Shown here: piece by piece, positions 1 to 8,371 of the stretch
Position numbering within the stretch: the stretch's first letter is position 1
How the letters are laid out: the number at the start of each line of letters is the position of its first letter
NCBI RefSeq assembly: GCF_000011365.1
Contig: NC_004463.1
Coordinates: forward strand, 6,124,001-6,188,000
Direction: 5' to 3'
Source of the DNA: Bradyrhizobium diazoefficiens USDA 110
GTDB taxonomy: Bacteria; Pseudomonadota; Alphaproteobacteria; Rhizobiales; Xanthobacteraceae
DNA: 64,000 nt
Notes under the pieces: model-generated
Seen by the model: the letters and a program-made list of their open reading frames with translations, nothing else
The model's database searches: none
What the model was told of the DNA's origin: nothing
Position numbers and translations under genes: made by a program

Positions 1-324
1 CTCGCGACCTTTGGGGATTATTGGTCTCCGCGCACGATCACGACGTTCAACGAATGCGACGTGATGGTGGTGAAGGTGAAGGGCGAATTCACCTGGCACA
101 AGCACGACGACACCGACGATTTCTTTCTGGTCCTGAAAGGCAATCTGGACATCGAATTGCGGGATCGCACGGTGACGCTCGGCCCGGGCGAGCTCTACGT
201 CGTGCCCAAAGGTGTCGAGCATCGCCCGGTGGCGCGCGAGGAGGTTCACCTGATGCTGATCGAGCCGACCGGCACGCCGAACACGGGCGACAAGGCAACC
301 GCCGCGGCGCGCAAGTTGGCATAG
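1..324 (+). CDS. Cupin domain protein, 5' end outside window
   Basis: The reading frame is open from base 1 and ends at a TAG at 322-324, so the start codon lies upstream of the window. The visible 107 residues form a small single-domain cupin. An HKHDDTDD stretch supplies the metal-binding histidines and acidic residue of cupin motif 1, and a GPGELYVVPKGVEHRP stretch matches motif 2. Cupins of this size are usually stand-alone metal-binding proteins of unassigned substrate. The internal ATG at 61 would cut off the first strand of the barrel, so I do not take it as the start. Confidence 0.85.
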   Translation, partial: LATFGDYWSPRTITTFNECDVMVVKVKGEFTWHKHDDTDDFFLVLKGNLDIELRDRTVTLGPGELYVVPKGVEHRPVAREEVHLMLIEPTGTPNTGDKATAAARKLA

Positions 325-347
325 CGGGCAACGCGCCTGGCGCGGCC

Positions 348-860
348 CTAATCCCTGGAGGTCGCCAGTTTGCTGAAGCTGCCAACCAGCTTGGCTCTTG
401 CGCGCGCAACAGTGTTCTTGGCCGCGCGGGACAGGGCTCGGATGGCGCGCCAGGCTTCGGTCGCCTGCAGCCACGCCTTCGCCGCGGCGTATTTTCCGTA
501 CGTCCAGGCAAAAGCGGGAATTCGCATCAGCTTGTCGCGCGTGAGATGAAACAGGCGCTCGACCAGCACCAGCTTGAGCAATTCGCCGACAATGAAAGTC
601 ACGGCACCGCTCAGGACCTGACCGGTTGCGGCGAGGTACGCAGCAACCGGCTTGACCGGCTCCAGAAGAACGACGGGCACGGAGAACAAGGCGAGCGACG
701 GATAAGGCGGCAACGATTTGATCCAGGCGCGCAATCGCCTGAATTCGAAATGCCGCCCGATCCAGCGCCCAATCGGCCTCGCCACGGCCATGAAGACCGC
801 ATCCACCAGGAAGTAGATCGCAGCCAGGATGTAAGTGACAGGCTTCAGGATTTGCTTCAC
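348..860 (-). CDS. Small hydrophobic protein of unknown function
   Basis: 170 residues from a GTG at 860 preceded by GGAGAGG. The frame stays open further upstream, but that part reads through a repeat and a glyoxalase-like fragment, so it is excluded. The N-terminus (about residues 6-25) is a membrane segment and further hydrophobic stretches occupy about 50-100. The last 60 residues are rich in Ala, Arg and Lys, suggesting a cytoplasmic basic tail. I recognise no family. It converges with the cupin gene, leaving a 23-base gap. Inner-membrane location is inference from hydrophobicity. Confidence 0.65.
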   Translation of the reverse strand: MKQILKPVTYILAAIYFLVDAVFMAVARPIGRWIGRHFEFRRLRAWIKSLPPYPSLALFSVPVVLLEPVKPVAAYLAATGQVLSGAVTFIVGELLKLVLVERLFHLTRDKLMRIPAFAWTYGKYAAAKAWLQATEAWRAIRALSRAAKNTVARARAKLVGSFSKLATSRD

Positions 861-959
861 GGCACCTCTCCCGCGAAGTGAAAGTCGGAACTTGGGCCTA
901 AGTTTCACCTCTGCGTGGATAGTTCGGGGATATCGGATGGAACTTTTGGGGCATCGCTC

Positions 960-1022
960 CTGCTCAGATCTCCGCGTAGCCTCCAATAGATTGCCGTCTG
1001 GGTCGCGGAAGCAGGAAATCCC
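960..1022 (-). pseudogene. Possible C-terminal remnant of a VOC (glyoxalase-like) protein
   Basis: Reading the minus strand gives a FRDPDGNLLEA stretch, the hallmark C-terminal strand of VOC/glyoxalase-fold proteins, whose Glu is usually a metal ligand. It follows directly on a short repeat (1031-1061) with no room for the rest of a VOC domain. It is probably the relic of a deleted gene that now extends the frame of the small hydrophobic protein downstream. The match is only about 11 residues long, so chance similarity is possible. Confidence 0.35.
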
Positions 1023-1030
1023 CGCCAGGG

Positions 1031-1061
1031 CCCGGGATATCGCTTCGCTCATCCGAGCTAC
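1031..1061. repeat. Short interspersed repeat, copy 1 of a pair
   Basis: 31 bases starting CCCGGGATATCGC and ending ATCCGAGCTAC. They align closely with 2351-2381, which start CCCGGATTTCGC and end ATCCGGGCTAC. Both copies flank the alcohol dehydrogenase gene in the same orientation. The unit resembles short intergenic repeats common in Bradyrhizobium genomes. Confidence 0.7.
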
Positions 1062-1067
1062 AGATCT

Positions 1068-2219
1068 TCACTCCACCAGTTCCGGCCACGGCACGATCGT
1101 CGACTTCACCGTCTTCATCGCCATCGCATCCCTCACCGCCTGCGCGACGCCCTCTTCCGTGAACGGGTAAATCGTCTGCATCTTCAGCCAGGGGTATTTG
1201 CCCGCCGTGCGGTAGAGCATGTCCACGCCGAGCGGCAGGTCGTTGCCGGTAAAGCCCCAGGAGCCGAGCACGTTGAGGTCCTTGGTGCAGATGCGATGCC
1301 ATGAGGTCTCGATCGAGCCGGCATCGGTGAACTGGCCCATCTCGACATAGGTGCCGCCGTCGCGCAGCATCTCGATGCCTTCGGGGCCGGCGGTCGGATG
1401 GCCCGAGCAGTCCATCACCAGATCGGCGCCGAAGCCGCCGACGATCTCGCGCACACGCGCGATGCGCTCTTGCGGTGACTTCAGCTCGTCGATATTCACC
1501 GTCGCCTCCGCGCCGAACTCGCGCGCGAGCTTGAGCCGCGGCTCCTCCGGCGCGCCGACGCAGATCACCCGCCCTGCCCCCATCTCTTTTGCGGCCGCGA
1601 CTGCGAGAATGCCGATCGGGCCGGAGCCCTGGATCACCACAGTGTCGCCCCAGGAAAAACCGCCGGCACGGCTGGCGCGGTTGAAGGCGCGGATGCAGGA
1701 AGTCAGCGGCTCCGACAGCGCGCCCAGCCGCAACGACATGTCGTCGGGCAGCTTGTAGATCTTGGTGCCCGGCAGCATGTCGAGGTCGACATAGACATAT
1801 TCGGCCCAGCCGCCCCACATGTGCGGCGCCTTGTCGAAGCCGAGATAGCGGCCGTAATAGACCGGCGTCAGGCACTTGTTGGCGGTCTGCGGATAATGGA
1901 TGCAGTAATAGCAGCGGCCGCACGGCATCAGCGGCGGGATCATCACTTTCGAGCCGACGGTCAGCGGCTTGCTCATGAAGTCCTCGGTGAACTCGTCGCC
2001 GCATTCGACGATGATTCCGCCGAGCTCATGTCCCAGCGTGAACGGCCAGGGCAGCGGCTTCGGCCAGTGTCCCTTGAGGATGTGCAGGTCGGTGCCGCAG
2101 ACCCCGCAGGCGCCGATCTTGATCAGCGCAGCCTTGCGGCCGACCTTCGGCCACGGCACGGTGCGGATCACAGGCTCCGAGCCCGGTCCTGCGTGAGTGC
2201 AGACGCGGATGTGCTCCAT
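1068..2219 (-). CDS. Zinc-dependent alcohol dehydrogenase family protein
   Basis: 383 residues from the ATG at 2219, with GAGGA a few bases upstream. An upstream in-frame ATG at 2405 would add residues encoded by repeat DNA and is rejected. This is a medium-chain dehydrogenase. A catalytic zinc site is suggested by Cys41 (GACGVCGTDLH) and His64/Glu65 (GHE). A structural zinc lobe is suggested by Cys100, 103, 106 and 116, and the Rossmann motif is GSGPIG. It probably oxidises an alcohol or polyol with NAD(P) in the cytoplasm; the substrate cannot be read from sequence. It stands alone, flanked on both sides by repeats. Confidence 0.88.
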   Translation of the reverse strand: MEHIRVCTHAGPGSEPVIRTVPWPKVGRKAALIKIGACGVCGTDLHILKGHWPKPLPWPFTLGHELGGIIVECGDEFTEDFMSKPLTVGSKVMIPPLMPCGRCYYCIHYPQTANKCLTPVYYGRYLGFDKAPHMWGGWAEYVYVDLDMLPGTKIYKLPDDMSLRLGALSEPLTSCIRAFNRASRAGGFSWGDTVVIQGSGPIGILAVAAAKEMGAGRVICVGAPEEPRLKLAREFGAEATVNIDELKSPQERIARVREIVGGFGADLVMDCSGHPTAGPEGIEMLRDGGTYVEMGQFTDAGSIETSWHRICTKDLNVLGSWGFTGNDLPLGVDMLYRTAGKYPWLKMQTIYPFTEEGVAQAVRDAMAMKTVKSTIVPWPELVE

Positions 2220-2350
2220 GGTGTGTCCTCGATGCCCGTCTGTTATGATTGATTGGCGCGGGCTGAGGCGAAGCGTATGTGAGATGCGCAGTCGTGCCAA
2301 GCGCGAGTCTCGCAGCCCGCATGAGCAAAGCGACACGCGGGAGCAGCGGT

Positions 2351-2381
2351 CCCGGATTTCGCCGCGCTCCATCCGGGCTAC
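2351..2381. repeat. Short interspersed repeat, copy 2 of a pair
   Basis: Aligns with 1031-1061 over 31 bases with a few substitutions. The flanking bases 2325-2350 carry a related GAGCAAAGCGAC stretch, so the full element may be longer and partly palindromic. Confidence 0.7.
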
Positions 2382-2405
2382 AGCGCCTGCCTGCCACAAG
2401 CTCAA

Positions 2406-2472
2406 CCGTCATCCTGAGCTGCGAGCCTTGCGACGCGTCTGCGTCGCAAGGAGAAACCTCGAAGGATGACGG
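2406..2472. repeat. Hairpin-forming intergenic repeat
   Basis: Opens with CCGTCATCCTGAG and closes with GAAGGATGACGG, so the ends are inverted copies. An inner TTGCGACGCGTCTGCGTCGCAA stem lies between them (written here only to show the palindrome). RNA from either strand would fold. This is the form of a REP-type element. Confidence 0.7.
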
Positions 2473-2578
2473 TGGTGCTTGTGGCAGCGGTGCATGGCTG
2501 ATCTCCAAGCACACCCAAGTGTCTTGAGCGGTCGGCGCCGACCGTGTAGGGACGACTTAAGTCCCACCCAGGTGCCCC

Positions 2579-3820
2579 TTGAACCCCCTTCCCCAAAATC
2601 CCGTGGTCGCGTCCGGCTCGTTCGCGGCGATGAAGTCCGTGCCTTATCGTCTCCAGTTCATCGCCTACGTGCTGGCGATGATGGCCGACAATATCGAGCA
2701 CGTGATCAGCTACTGGGTGGTGTTCCAGAAATTCCATTCGCCGACGCTGGGGGGCTTTGCCGTGCTGTCGCACTGGCTGCCGTTCCTGCTGTTCTCCGTC
2801 GCCGTCGGCGGGCTCGCCGACCGGTTCGATCCGCGCCGCATCATCCAGTGCGGTATGCTGCTGTTCATCGTGGCATCGAGCGGCTGGGGCTTCTTCTTCA
2901 TCACCGACACCATCCAGATGTGGCACGCGATGCTGCTGCTGGTGATCCACGGCTGCGCCGGCGTGTTGTGGCAGACGCCGAACCAGCTGCTGCTCTACGA
3001 CCTCGTCGGCCCCGCCGATCTGCCGAGCGCGGTGCGGCTGAACGCGATGGCGCGCTATCTTGGCATTTTGGTGGGCCCGGCGGTCGGCGGCGTCATCATG
3101 CTGACGCTCGGCACCTCGCACGGCATTATCTTCAACACGCTGTTCTACCTGCCGATGCTGATCTGGCTGTTCTGGGCGCCGGTCCGCGACAAGAGCGTCG
3201 CGGTACGGCGCTTCGCCGTGCGCGGTCTCGCCGACATCGTGCTGACGATGCGCGCCATCGGCACCCAGCCGGTGTTGACGGCGATGACGTGGCTCGCCGG
3301 CCTCACCTCCTTCATGATCGGCAACGCCTATCACGCCCAGATGCCGGGCTTTGCCGGCGATCTCGGCCATGGCGATCCCGGCGTGTCCTACAGCGTGCTG
3401 CTCGCGGCCGACGCCGCCGGCGCGCTGCTCGCCGGCATCGCGCTGGAATCCTGGGGGCGGCTGAAGGGCACGCCGCGCACCGCGATCCTGCTGGCGATGC
3501 TGTGGAGCGCCGCGCTGCTCGGCTTCGCCGCGGTGCGGATCTATCCCATCGCGATCGTGCTGCTGTTCTTTGCGGGGTTCTTCGAACTGTCCTTCAACAC
3601 CATGGCGCAGGCGCTGGTGCAGCTGAACGCGCCGCCCGACATCCGCGGCCGCGTCGTCGGCCTTTATAATATGGCCGGGCTCGGGATGCGGGCCTTCAGC
3701 GGCATCACCGTCGGGCTGTTCGGCGCGGCGATCGGCATTCACTGGTCGCTCGGCCTCTCGGCCGCGGTGCTGCTGGCGCTGCTGCTTTGGCTGTATCGGC
3801 GGGGGGCAAGGCAGGCCTGA
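2579..3820 (+). CDS. MFS transporter (MFS_3 / EntS-like)
   Basis: 413 residues from a TTG at 2579; an ATG at 2630 (MKSVPYRLQF) is an equally good start and would remove 17 residues. About twelve hydrophobic segments are visible, with an MFS loop 2-3 motif in GLADRFDPRR. The family is the exporter group that includes enterobactin exporter EntS. The substrate is unknown and no siderophore or drug genes flank it. It would sit in the inner membrane as a secondary carrier. A second, unrelated member of this broad family lies at 55978-57216. Confidence 0.85.
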   Translation: MNPLPQNPVVASGSFAAMKSVPYRLQFIAYVLAMMADNIEHVISYWVVFQKFHSPTLGGFAVLSHWLPFLLFSVAVGGLADRFDPRRIIQCGMLLFIVASSGWGFFFITDTIQMWHAMLLLVIHGCAGVLWQTPNQLLLYDLVGPADLPSAVRLNAMARYLGILVGPAVGGVIMLTLGTSHGIIFNTLFYLPMLIWLFWAPVRDKSVAVRRFAVRGLADIVLTMRAIGTQPVLTAMTWLAGLTSFMIGNAYHAQMPGFAGDLGHGDPGVSYSVLLAADAAGALLAGIALESWGRLKGTPRTAILLAMLWSAALLGFAAVRIYPIAIVLLFFAGFFELSFNTMAQALVQLNAPPDIRGRVVGLYNMAGLGMRAFSGITVGLFGAAIGIHWSLGLSAAVLLALLLWLYRRGARQA

Positions 3821-3989
3821 CCGGCCGCCCTCGACCCCGGTCGCGCTGACGGTGGCCGGCCTGCCCGCCCCTGATGAGGCTTTTCGCGCGTATTGCGTGC
3901 GTCCAACATCGCTGCACCCGATCCTAACGCGGCATTAACCCTATGCACCTTAGGGTCGTCCCGGACTCCGCCAGGCGGGGGGTCGGGTT

Positions 3990-4607
3990 GTGAAAATGGC
4001 GTTGGCGAACAAAAAATTTCTTCCGGCCGCCGAGGAACGTCGGCGTTTCCAGCGGGTCAAGGTGCACCTGCTCGGCCGCTACATGCTGCCGGACCGCCGG
4101 GAATTCCCTTGCCAGGTGATCAACATGTCGCCGGGCGGCCTCGCTTTGCTCGCCCCCGGCATCGGCAATGTCGGCGACCGCGTGGTCGCCTATCTCGACC
4201 ATATCGGCCGCGTCGAGGGCAAGATCACCCGTATCATCGACAATGGCTTCGCCATGACGATCGGGGCGACGCCCAGGAAGCGCGACAAGCTCGCCGCCCA
4301 GCTCACCTGGCTCGCCAACCGCGACATCCTCAACCTGCCGGAGGATCGCCGCCACGACCGTATCGTGCCGCGCAACCCGATCGCGGTGCTGACGCTCGAG
4401 GACGGCACCAAGATGACCTGCCGCATTATCGACCTGTCGCTGTCGGGCGCGGCCATCGCCGCCGAGAACCGCCCGCCACTGAAATCGATCGTGCTGCTCG
4501 GCCGGGTCCAGGGCCGCGTGGTCCGGAACCTCGAAGACGGCTTCGCGCTGGAGTTCATGCACGAGCAGCCGATCGAGACACTCGAAGAGAGCGTTACCGC
4601 GCGGTAA
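3990..4607 (+). CDS. Protein with two PilZ domains
   Basis: 205 residues from a GTG at 3990 (ATG at 3996 is an alternative). Two PilZ-like halves are visible. The first has RRRFQRVKV followed by INMSPGG. The second, from about residue 125, has DRIVPRNP followed by DLSLSGA. Such RxxxR plus (D/N)xSxxG pairs are the c-di-GMP-contacting motifs of PilZ domains, so a cytoplasmic c-di-GMP effector is the likely role. No output domain is attached. A strong intrinsic terminator follows, so it is probably monocistronic. A LapG-like peptidase gene lies downstream. Confidence 0.85.
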   Translation: MKMALANKKFLPAAEERRRFQRVKVHLLGRYMLPDRREFPCQVINMSPGGLALLAPGIGNVGDRVVAYLDHIGRVEGKITRIIDNGFAMTIGATPRKRDKLAAQLTWLANRDILNLPEDRRHDRIVPRNPIAVLTLEDGTKMTCRIIDLSLSGAAIAAENRPPLKSIVLLGRVQGRVVRNLEDGFALEFMHEQPIETLEESVTAR

Positions 4608-4644
4608 AGCGAAAGCGCGCCAAAACCACTGATTTTCCAGCCTC

Positions 4645-4680
4645 AAAGGCGGCCTCCGCGATGCGGACGCCGCCTTTTTC
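4645..4680 (+). terminator. Intrinsic terminator after the PilZ gene
   Basis: A nine-base arm AAAGGCGGC (4645-4653) pairs with GCCGCCTTT (4669-4677), extended by an inner TCCGC/GCGGA stem, and is followed by a T run to 4679. It lies 38 bases after the PilZ stop codon. Confidence 0.85.
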
Positions 4681-4937
4681 TTGCGCGGGGACGGGTCTGT
4701 GCGGGTTAACGCGGGACCTGTTTGCGCCTCGGAACGGCCGTTCCGCCAGCGTTTCCGCGTTAATCGATAAAACTTGAATCAATTGCAGTCATTTCAAATT
4801 TTATTCGAATTCGATTCAAGTATAGATCGAATTCGCCGCTCATTTTACTTGCATTCGTCTCGACTTGACTTGGCTGACTTAGCGGCAACGCAAAAGCTCC
4901 GTGCGAAATGTGGTCCCAACAAGAAACGGGGGCCGCA

Positions 4938-5561
4938 ATGTTTGATTTCAGGGGACAGGGGAAGAGGCTGGCGATCGCCGCCATGCTCTTCGGAATCAGC
5001 GCGACGGTGCAGGCCGGTGAGAACCGTCTGCTCTACGCGAGCCTTGGCGACACCACGCGTGCGCCGATCGGCTGGGTCGAGTTCTGTGCCGACAATGCCG
5101 CTCAGTGCCAGGGCGGGTCGACGCAACCGCGCGACATCGTGATGTCGCAGACCGCATGGCGCGACCTCGTCAAGGTCAATCGCTGGGTCAACGAGACCGT
5201 CAAGCCTTTGACCGACCAGGAGCACTGGGGCGTGATCGAGAAGTGGTCGCTGCCATCGGACGGTTACGGCGACTGTGAAGACTACGTGCTGTTGAAGCGC
5301 AAGATGCTGATGGATGCCGGCTGGCCTCGCGAGGCGCTGCTCATCACCGTCGTGCGCGACAAGAAGGGCGAAGGGCACGCGGTGCTGACGGTGAAGACCG
5401 ACAAGGGCGAGTTCGTTCTCGACAACCAGAACGAGAACGTCGTTGCCTGGACGGAGACCGGCTACCGCTTCGTCAAGCGCCAGTCGCAGAGCGATCCCAA
5501 TGTCTGGGTCTCGCTCGGCGATACCCGGCCGGCGGTCTCCACCGCCAGCGCCAGGGACTAG
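4938..5561 (+). CDS. Transglutaminase-like cysteine peptidase (BTLCP, LapG family)
   Basis: 207 residues from the ATG at 4938, which gives a clean signal peptide (residues 1 to about 26, ending VQAG). The upstream ATG at 4908 would place ten residues before it. The catalytic triad of the bacterial transglutaminase-like cysteine peptidase family is visible: Cys113 in GDCEDY, His147 in EGHAVL and Asp162 in LDNQ. Export to the periplasm is expected. LapG, the best-known member, cleaves a surface adhesin under c-di-GMP control. No LapD or adhesin gene is in the window, so that role is not established here. The AT-rich stretch 4780-4860 probably holds its promoter. Confidence 0.88.
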   Translation: MFDFRGQGKRLAIAAMLFGISATVQAGENRLLYASLGDTTRAPIGWVEFCADNAAQCQGGSTQPRDIVMSQTAWRDLVKVNRWVNETVKPLTDQEHWGVIEKWSLPSDGYGDCEDYVLLKRKMLMDAGWPREALLITVVRDKKGEGHAVLTVKTDKGEFVLDNQNENVVAWTETGYRFVKRQSQSDPNVWVSLGDTRPAVSTASARD

Positions 5562-5631
5562 CAGTCAGGAACAAGCGAGTTACGCGACCCGGTCACATCC
5601 CCACCCCTCCCCGTCCCAGACCGGTTCGCGC

Positions 5632-5670
5632 GCGGCCAGCCATCCCCCAATGGCTGGCCGCAACTTTTTT
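5632..5670 (+). terminator. Intrinsic terminator after the BTLCP gene
   Basis: A perfect 11-base stem: GCGGCCAGCCA (5632-5642) pairs with TGGCTGGCCGC (5651-5661), loop TCCCCCAA, followed by AAC and six T residues. The T run is on the plus strand only, so it serves the peptidase gene rather than the convergent amidohydrolase. Confidence 0.9.
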
Positions 5671-5682
5671 GGGAAACAGTTT

Positions 5683-7038
5683 TCAGCGCGGAACGATATT
5701 CTTGTAGACCTTGCCGCCCTTCATGATCACGACGAAATTCTTCGCGGGATCTTCAACGAGGGTGATGTTGTCGAGCGGATTGCCGTCGACCAGCAGGAGA
5801 TCGGCGAGCGCGCCCTCCTCGACCACGCCGAGCTTGCCGGGATAGGGATTTCGCGGACCCGACAGGCCCAGCAATTCGGCATTGGCCGACGTCGCCATGG
5901 CCAGCGCTTCGGCCGGCGTGTACCAGCGCGTGAGCGCGGCCAGCATTGAGCCCTGTCTGTCCGCCAATGCCTTCGAGAACAGGACGTCGGTGCCGAACGC
6001 GGTCTTGATGCCGTACTTTTTCGCCAGCGCATAGACGCGGTCGGTGCCGGTGACCACCTGCCGCATCTTGTCCTGCTCCGCAGGTCCGAGCGCGGCAGCC
6101 ATGGACATATCCAGGAACGGCTGGGTGCTGAGCCAGATCCCCTTCTCCGCTATCAGCTTGGCACTCGCCTCGTCCATGAGGTGACCATGCTCGATGCATC
6201 TCACGCCGGCTGCGATCGAGCGCTGGATCGCGACCGGCGTATAGGCGTGCGTGGCGACATAGGTGCCCCAATTGTCGGCGGCCTCGACCGCCGCCCGCAG
6301 CTCGGGCTCGGTGAAGGTGGAGACGTCGAGCGGACTGAAGGGCGACGCGACGCCGCCGCCCGCCGTGAGCTTGACCTGCGAGGCGCCCTGCATGAGCTGC
6401 TCGCGCGCGCGAACACGCACCTCGTCGGGACTGTCGGCGACCATGCTGCCGCCGACCTGCTCCATGCGGCTGAGCATGCCGCCGATGGTTCGCGGCAGAT
6501 CGGAGAGCTGCCGGAAGTCGCCATGGCCGCTGGTGATGGTGATGATGGCACCGGAGGGATAGATGCGCGGACCGGCGACGAGGTCCTCGTCGATCGCCCG
6601 CTTGAGGCCGAAACTGGGCCCGCCCATGTCGCGCACCGTGGTGAAGCCGCGCATCAGCGTCGCGGTCGCCTCGCTCGCGGCGAGCAGATTGTTGTAGCCG
6701 ACGTCGCCGAGGGCCGCGGCCGGCGTCGGACGGACCAGCATCGCGTGCCAATGCGCGTCGATCAGCCCCGGCATCAGCACCCGGCCGCCGCCGTCGATTG
6801 CCTGGGCGTCAGCCGTGATGTTCGCGGTCGATATCTTCTCGATCTTCGTGTTCCTGACGAGAACATTGGACGCGGCGGAGAGCGCACCGCTCTTTCCGTC
6901 GAATATCCGGACGTTGCGGAACAGAACGGCGGAGTCCTGTTGGGCCCGCGTTTGCGACGAGAGACAGAGGCTCGTTCCAACCGACATGAGCAGTGCGGCG
7001 ACTCTGAAGAGTCCGGCCGGCGTGGTCAAATCCCGCAT
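5683..7038 (-). CDS. Secreted amidohydrolase (imidazolonepropionase/prolidase-like)
   Basis: 451 residues from the ATG at 7038, preceded by GGAG; this start exposes a signal peptide (about residues 1-33, ending TRAQ). The ATG at 7197 would bury it. Amidohydrolase metal ligands are visible: His96 and His98 (DAHWH), the probable carboxylated Lys in SQVKLTAGGG, His in ATHAY and in EHGH, and Asp in FGTD. Periplasmic members of this group hydrolyse dipeptides, lactams or similar amides, and the exact substrate is unknown. It is transcribed alone and converges with the BTLCP gene. Confidence 0.87.
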   Translation of the reverse strand: MRDLTTPAGLFRVAALLMSVGTSLCLSSQTRAQQDSAVLFRNVRIFDGKSGALSAASNVLVRNTKIEKISTANITADAQAIDGGGRVLMPGLIDAHWHAMLVRPTPAAALGDVGYNNLLAASEATATLMRGFTTVRDMGGPSFGLKRAIDEDLVAGPRIYPSGAIITITSGHGDFRQLSDLPRTIGGMLSRMEQVGGSMVADSPDEVRVRAREQLMQGASQVKLTAGGGVASPFSPLDVSTFTEPELRAAVEAADNWGTYVATHAYTPVAIQRSIAAGVRCIEHGHLMDEASAKLIAEKGIWLSTQPFLDMSMAAALGPAEQDKMRQVVTGTDRVYALAKKYGIKTAFGTDVLFSKALADRQGSMLAALTRWYTPAEALAMATSANAELLGLSGPRNPYPGKLGVVEEGALADLLLVDGNPLDNITLVEDPAKNFVVIMKGGKVYKNIVPR

Positions 7039-7436
7039 ATCCAATCTCCACGCAGATACGCCGCTGCGCAGTTCTGGCCGCAAGTTGCCGGAGCGAAAAT
7101 CAGCCAGCCGCGCGGTGTGCGATGTTATCTGCGGATTGATGCCCGCAAACCGCATCGAGTCAATTTGCAACCACAGGAGATTATGCAAATCAGCCATACG
7201 ACGCGATGAGCGACCTGCCCGGCGTTAGGCTCTACAGACAATGGGTAAGCGCGACTGCCGCACATGCGTCGAACTCAAATCAAAACGCGAATATCCGACC
7301 AGGCGCGTGATCAACGACAGATTGCAACGTCTTCGCTCAGGAGTACGATCCTGCCCGATCTACGCGACTGCGGGCACTTGGCAGGGGGATTTTTGGCAGA
7401 GGGGATTTTGCAGCATCTCAAATGACGAGGCGTAAC
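7039..7436. other. Gene-poor region
   Basis: About 400 bases between the amidohydrolase start and a small membrane-protein gene. It must hold promoters for both directions. A 64-codon plus-strand frame at 7241-7435 has no recognisable sequence, an odd composition and no convincing ribosome-binding site, so I leave it unannotated. No strong hairpin or repeat seen. Confidence 0.5.
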
Positions 7437-7646
7437 ATGGTGACACAAACGAGTGACGGACACGTCCTGCTGGTCAAGAAGCTCGGCGGACTCTTCGCAA
7501 TCATCATCGGATGCCTGCTGACCGCGGTCGGCGTGACCTTTGAATCCAGCGGCACGACATTCGTCGGCGTCCTCTTCCTGGTGCTTGGCGCTGGTTTGCT
7601 CGTGCTGAAGATCGTCAGGCGAAACGAAGGATCTTCGCTGCCATAG
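7437..7646 (+). CDS. Small two-span membrane protein
   Basis: 69 residues from the ATG at 7437, which has GACGAGG six bases upstream; that spacing decides against the ATG at 7422, which lies within this ribosome-binding site. Two membrane segments are clear (about residues 15-33 and 40-58) joined by a short ESSGTT loop, and the C-terminus is short and basic (KIVRRNEG). I do not recognise a family. The gene converges with the GntR regulator gene 17 bases away. Confidence 0.6.
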   Translation: MVTQTSDGHVLLVKKLGGLFAIIIGCLLTAVGVTFESSGTTFVGVLFLVLGAGLLVLKIVRRNEGSSLP

Positions 7647-7663
7647 AAGACCGTGCGGCTCGC

Positions 7664-8371
7664 TTAGGTGCCCAGCACATCCGCGAGCCGCGTCTCGTCG
7701 GCGGCGGGATCCTTCAGGAACAGCTCGGCTTCGATCTCGTTCAGATGCGACAGCATCTGCGCGCGGGCAGCCTGCTTGTCGCGCTTGCGGATCGCCGCGA
7801 CGATCCCGGCGTGGTGATCGGTGCCGCAGGCCGGCGTGTCGTGGCGGCGATAGAGCAGGATGATCAGCGAGGAGCGCGCGATCAGCTCCTTGAGGAAGCC
7901 GAGATAGATGCTGTGGCCACTCATCTCGGCGACGAGCTTGTGAAATTCGCCGGAGAGGCGGACCGAGGCGCGCGCGTCACCGCGCAGTTCCGCCTCGCGC
8001 TCTTCAGTGAGATGTCGGCCGAGGCGCTCGAGCCATGCCGGCGACGCCGCCTCACACGCGTGGTCGACGATGGTGGGCTCGATCAGGCGGCGCGCCTCGA
8101 ACACTTCGCGCGCGTCGGCGGGCGTCGGGCGCGCGACGAAGGCGCCGCGGTTCTTCTCGATGTTGACGATGCCCTCATGCGCGAGCTGCTGGAGCGCGGT
8201 GCGGACCAGCGTGCGGCTCGCGCCGTAGATCTCGCCGATCTCGTCCTCGCCGAGCTTCGTGCCCGGCAGCAGACGATGCTCGAGGATCGCCGCGGTCACG
8301 CCCTCCCTGATCCGGCTGACGCGATCGCTCGCGTCTGGCGCATCGGATTTCTGGCGGGTCTTGGCGGCCAT
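7664..8371 (-). CDS. GntR-family transcriptional regulator with FCD domain
   Basis: 235 residues. An N-terminal winged helix (about residues 18-80; the recognition region includes YGASRTLVRTALQQLAHEG) is followed by an all-helical FCD ligand-binding domain (about 88-215). That domain carries the Asp/His metal-site pattern, with His in EFHKLV and in DHHAGI. It is divergent from the ABC importer/racemase operon at 8641-13557, the classic arrangement for a local repressor that senses the imported compound or a breakdown product. The ligand is unknown. Confidence 0.9.
   Translation of the reverse strand: MAAKTRQKSDAPDASDRVSRIREGVTAAILEHRLLPGTKLGEDEIGEIYGASRTLVRTALQQLAHEGIVNIEKNRGAFVARPTPADAREVFEARRLIEPTIVDHACEAASPAWLERLGRHLTEEREAELRGDARASVRLSGEFHKLVAEMSGHSIYLGFLKELIARSSLIILLYRRHDTPACGTDHHAGIVAAIRKRDKQAARAQMLSHLNEIEAELFLKDPAADETRLADVLGT

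Larger units (their letters stand above)
2220..2578. other. Gene-free region made largely of repeats
   Basis: About 360 bases between divergent genes, the dehydrogenase and the MFS carrier. It contains the second copy of the 31-base repeat, a hairpin-forming repeat at 2406-2472, and short stretches that could hold both promoters. I find no open frame here that looks like a protein. Confidence 0.6.

Noticed and set aside
2402..3742. A 446-codon minus-strand open frame opposite the MFS gene
   Set aside because: Composition (Gln, His, Asp, Arg) is typical of antisense to a GC-rich membrane protein gene.
7241..7435. A 64-codon plus-strand frame before the small membrane protein
   Set aside because: No ribosome-binding site, unusual Arg/Cys content and no recognisable sequence; overlaps the ribosome-binding site of the next gene.
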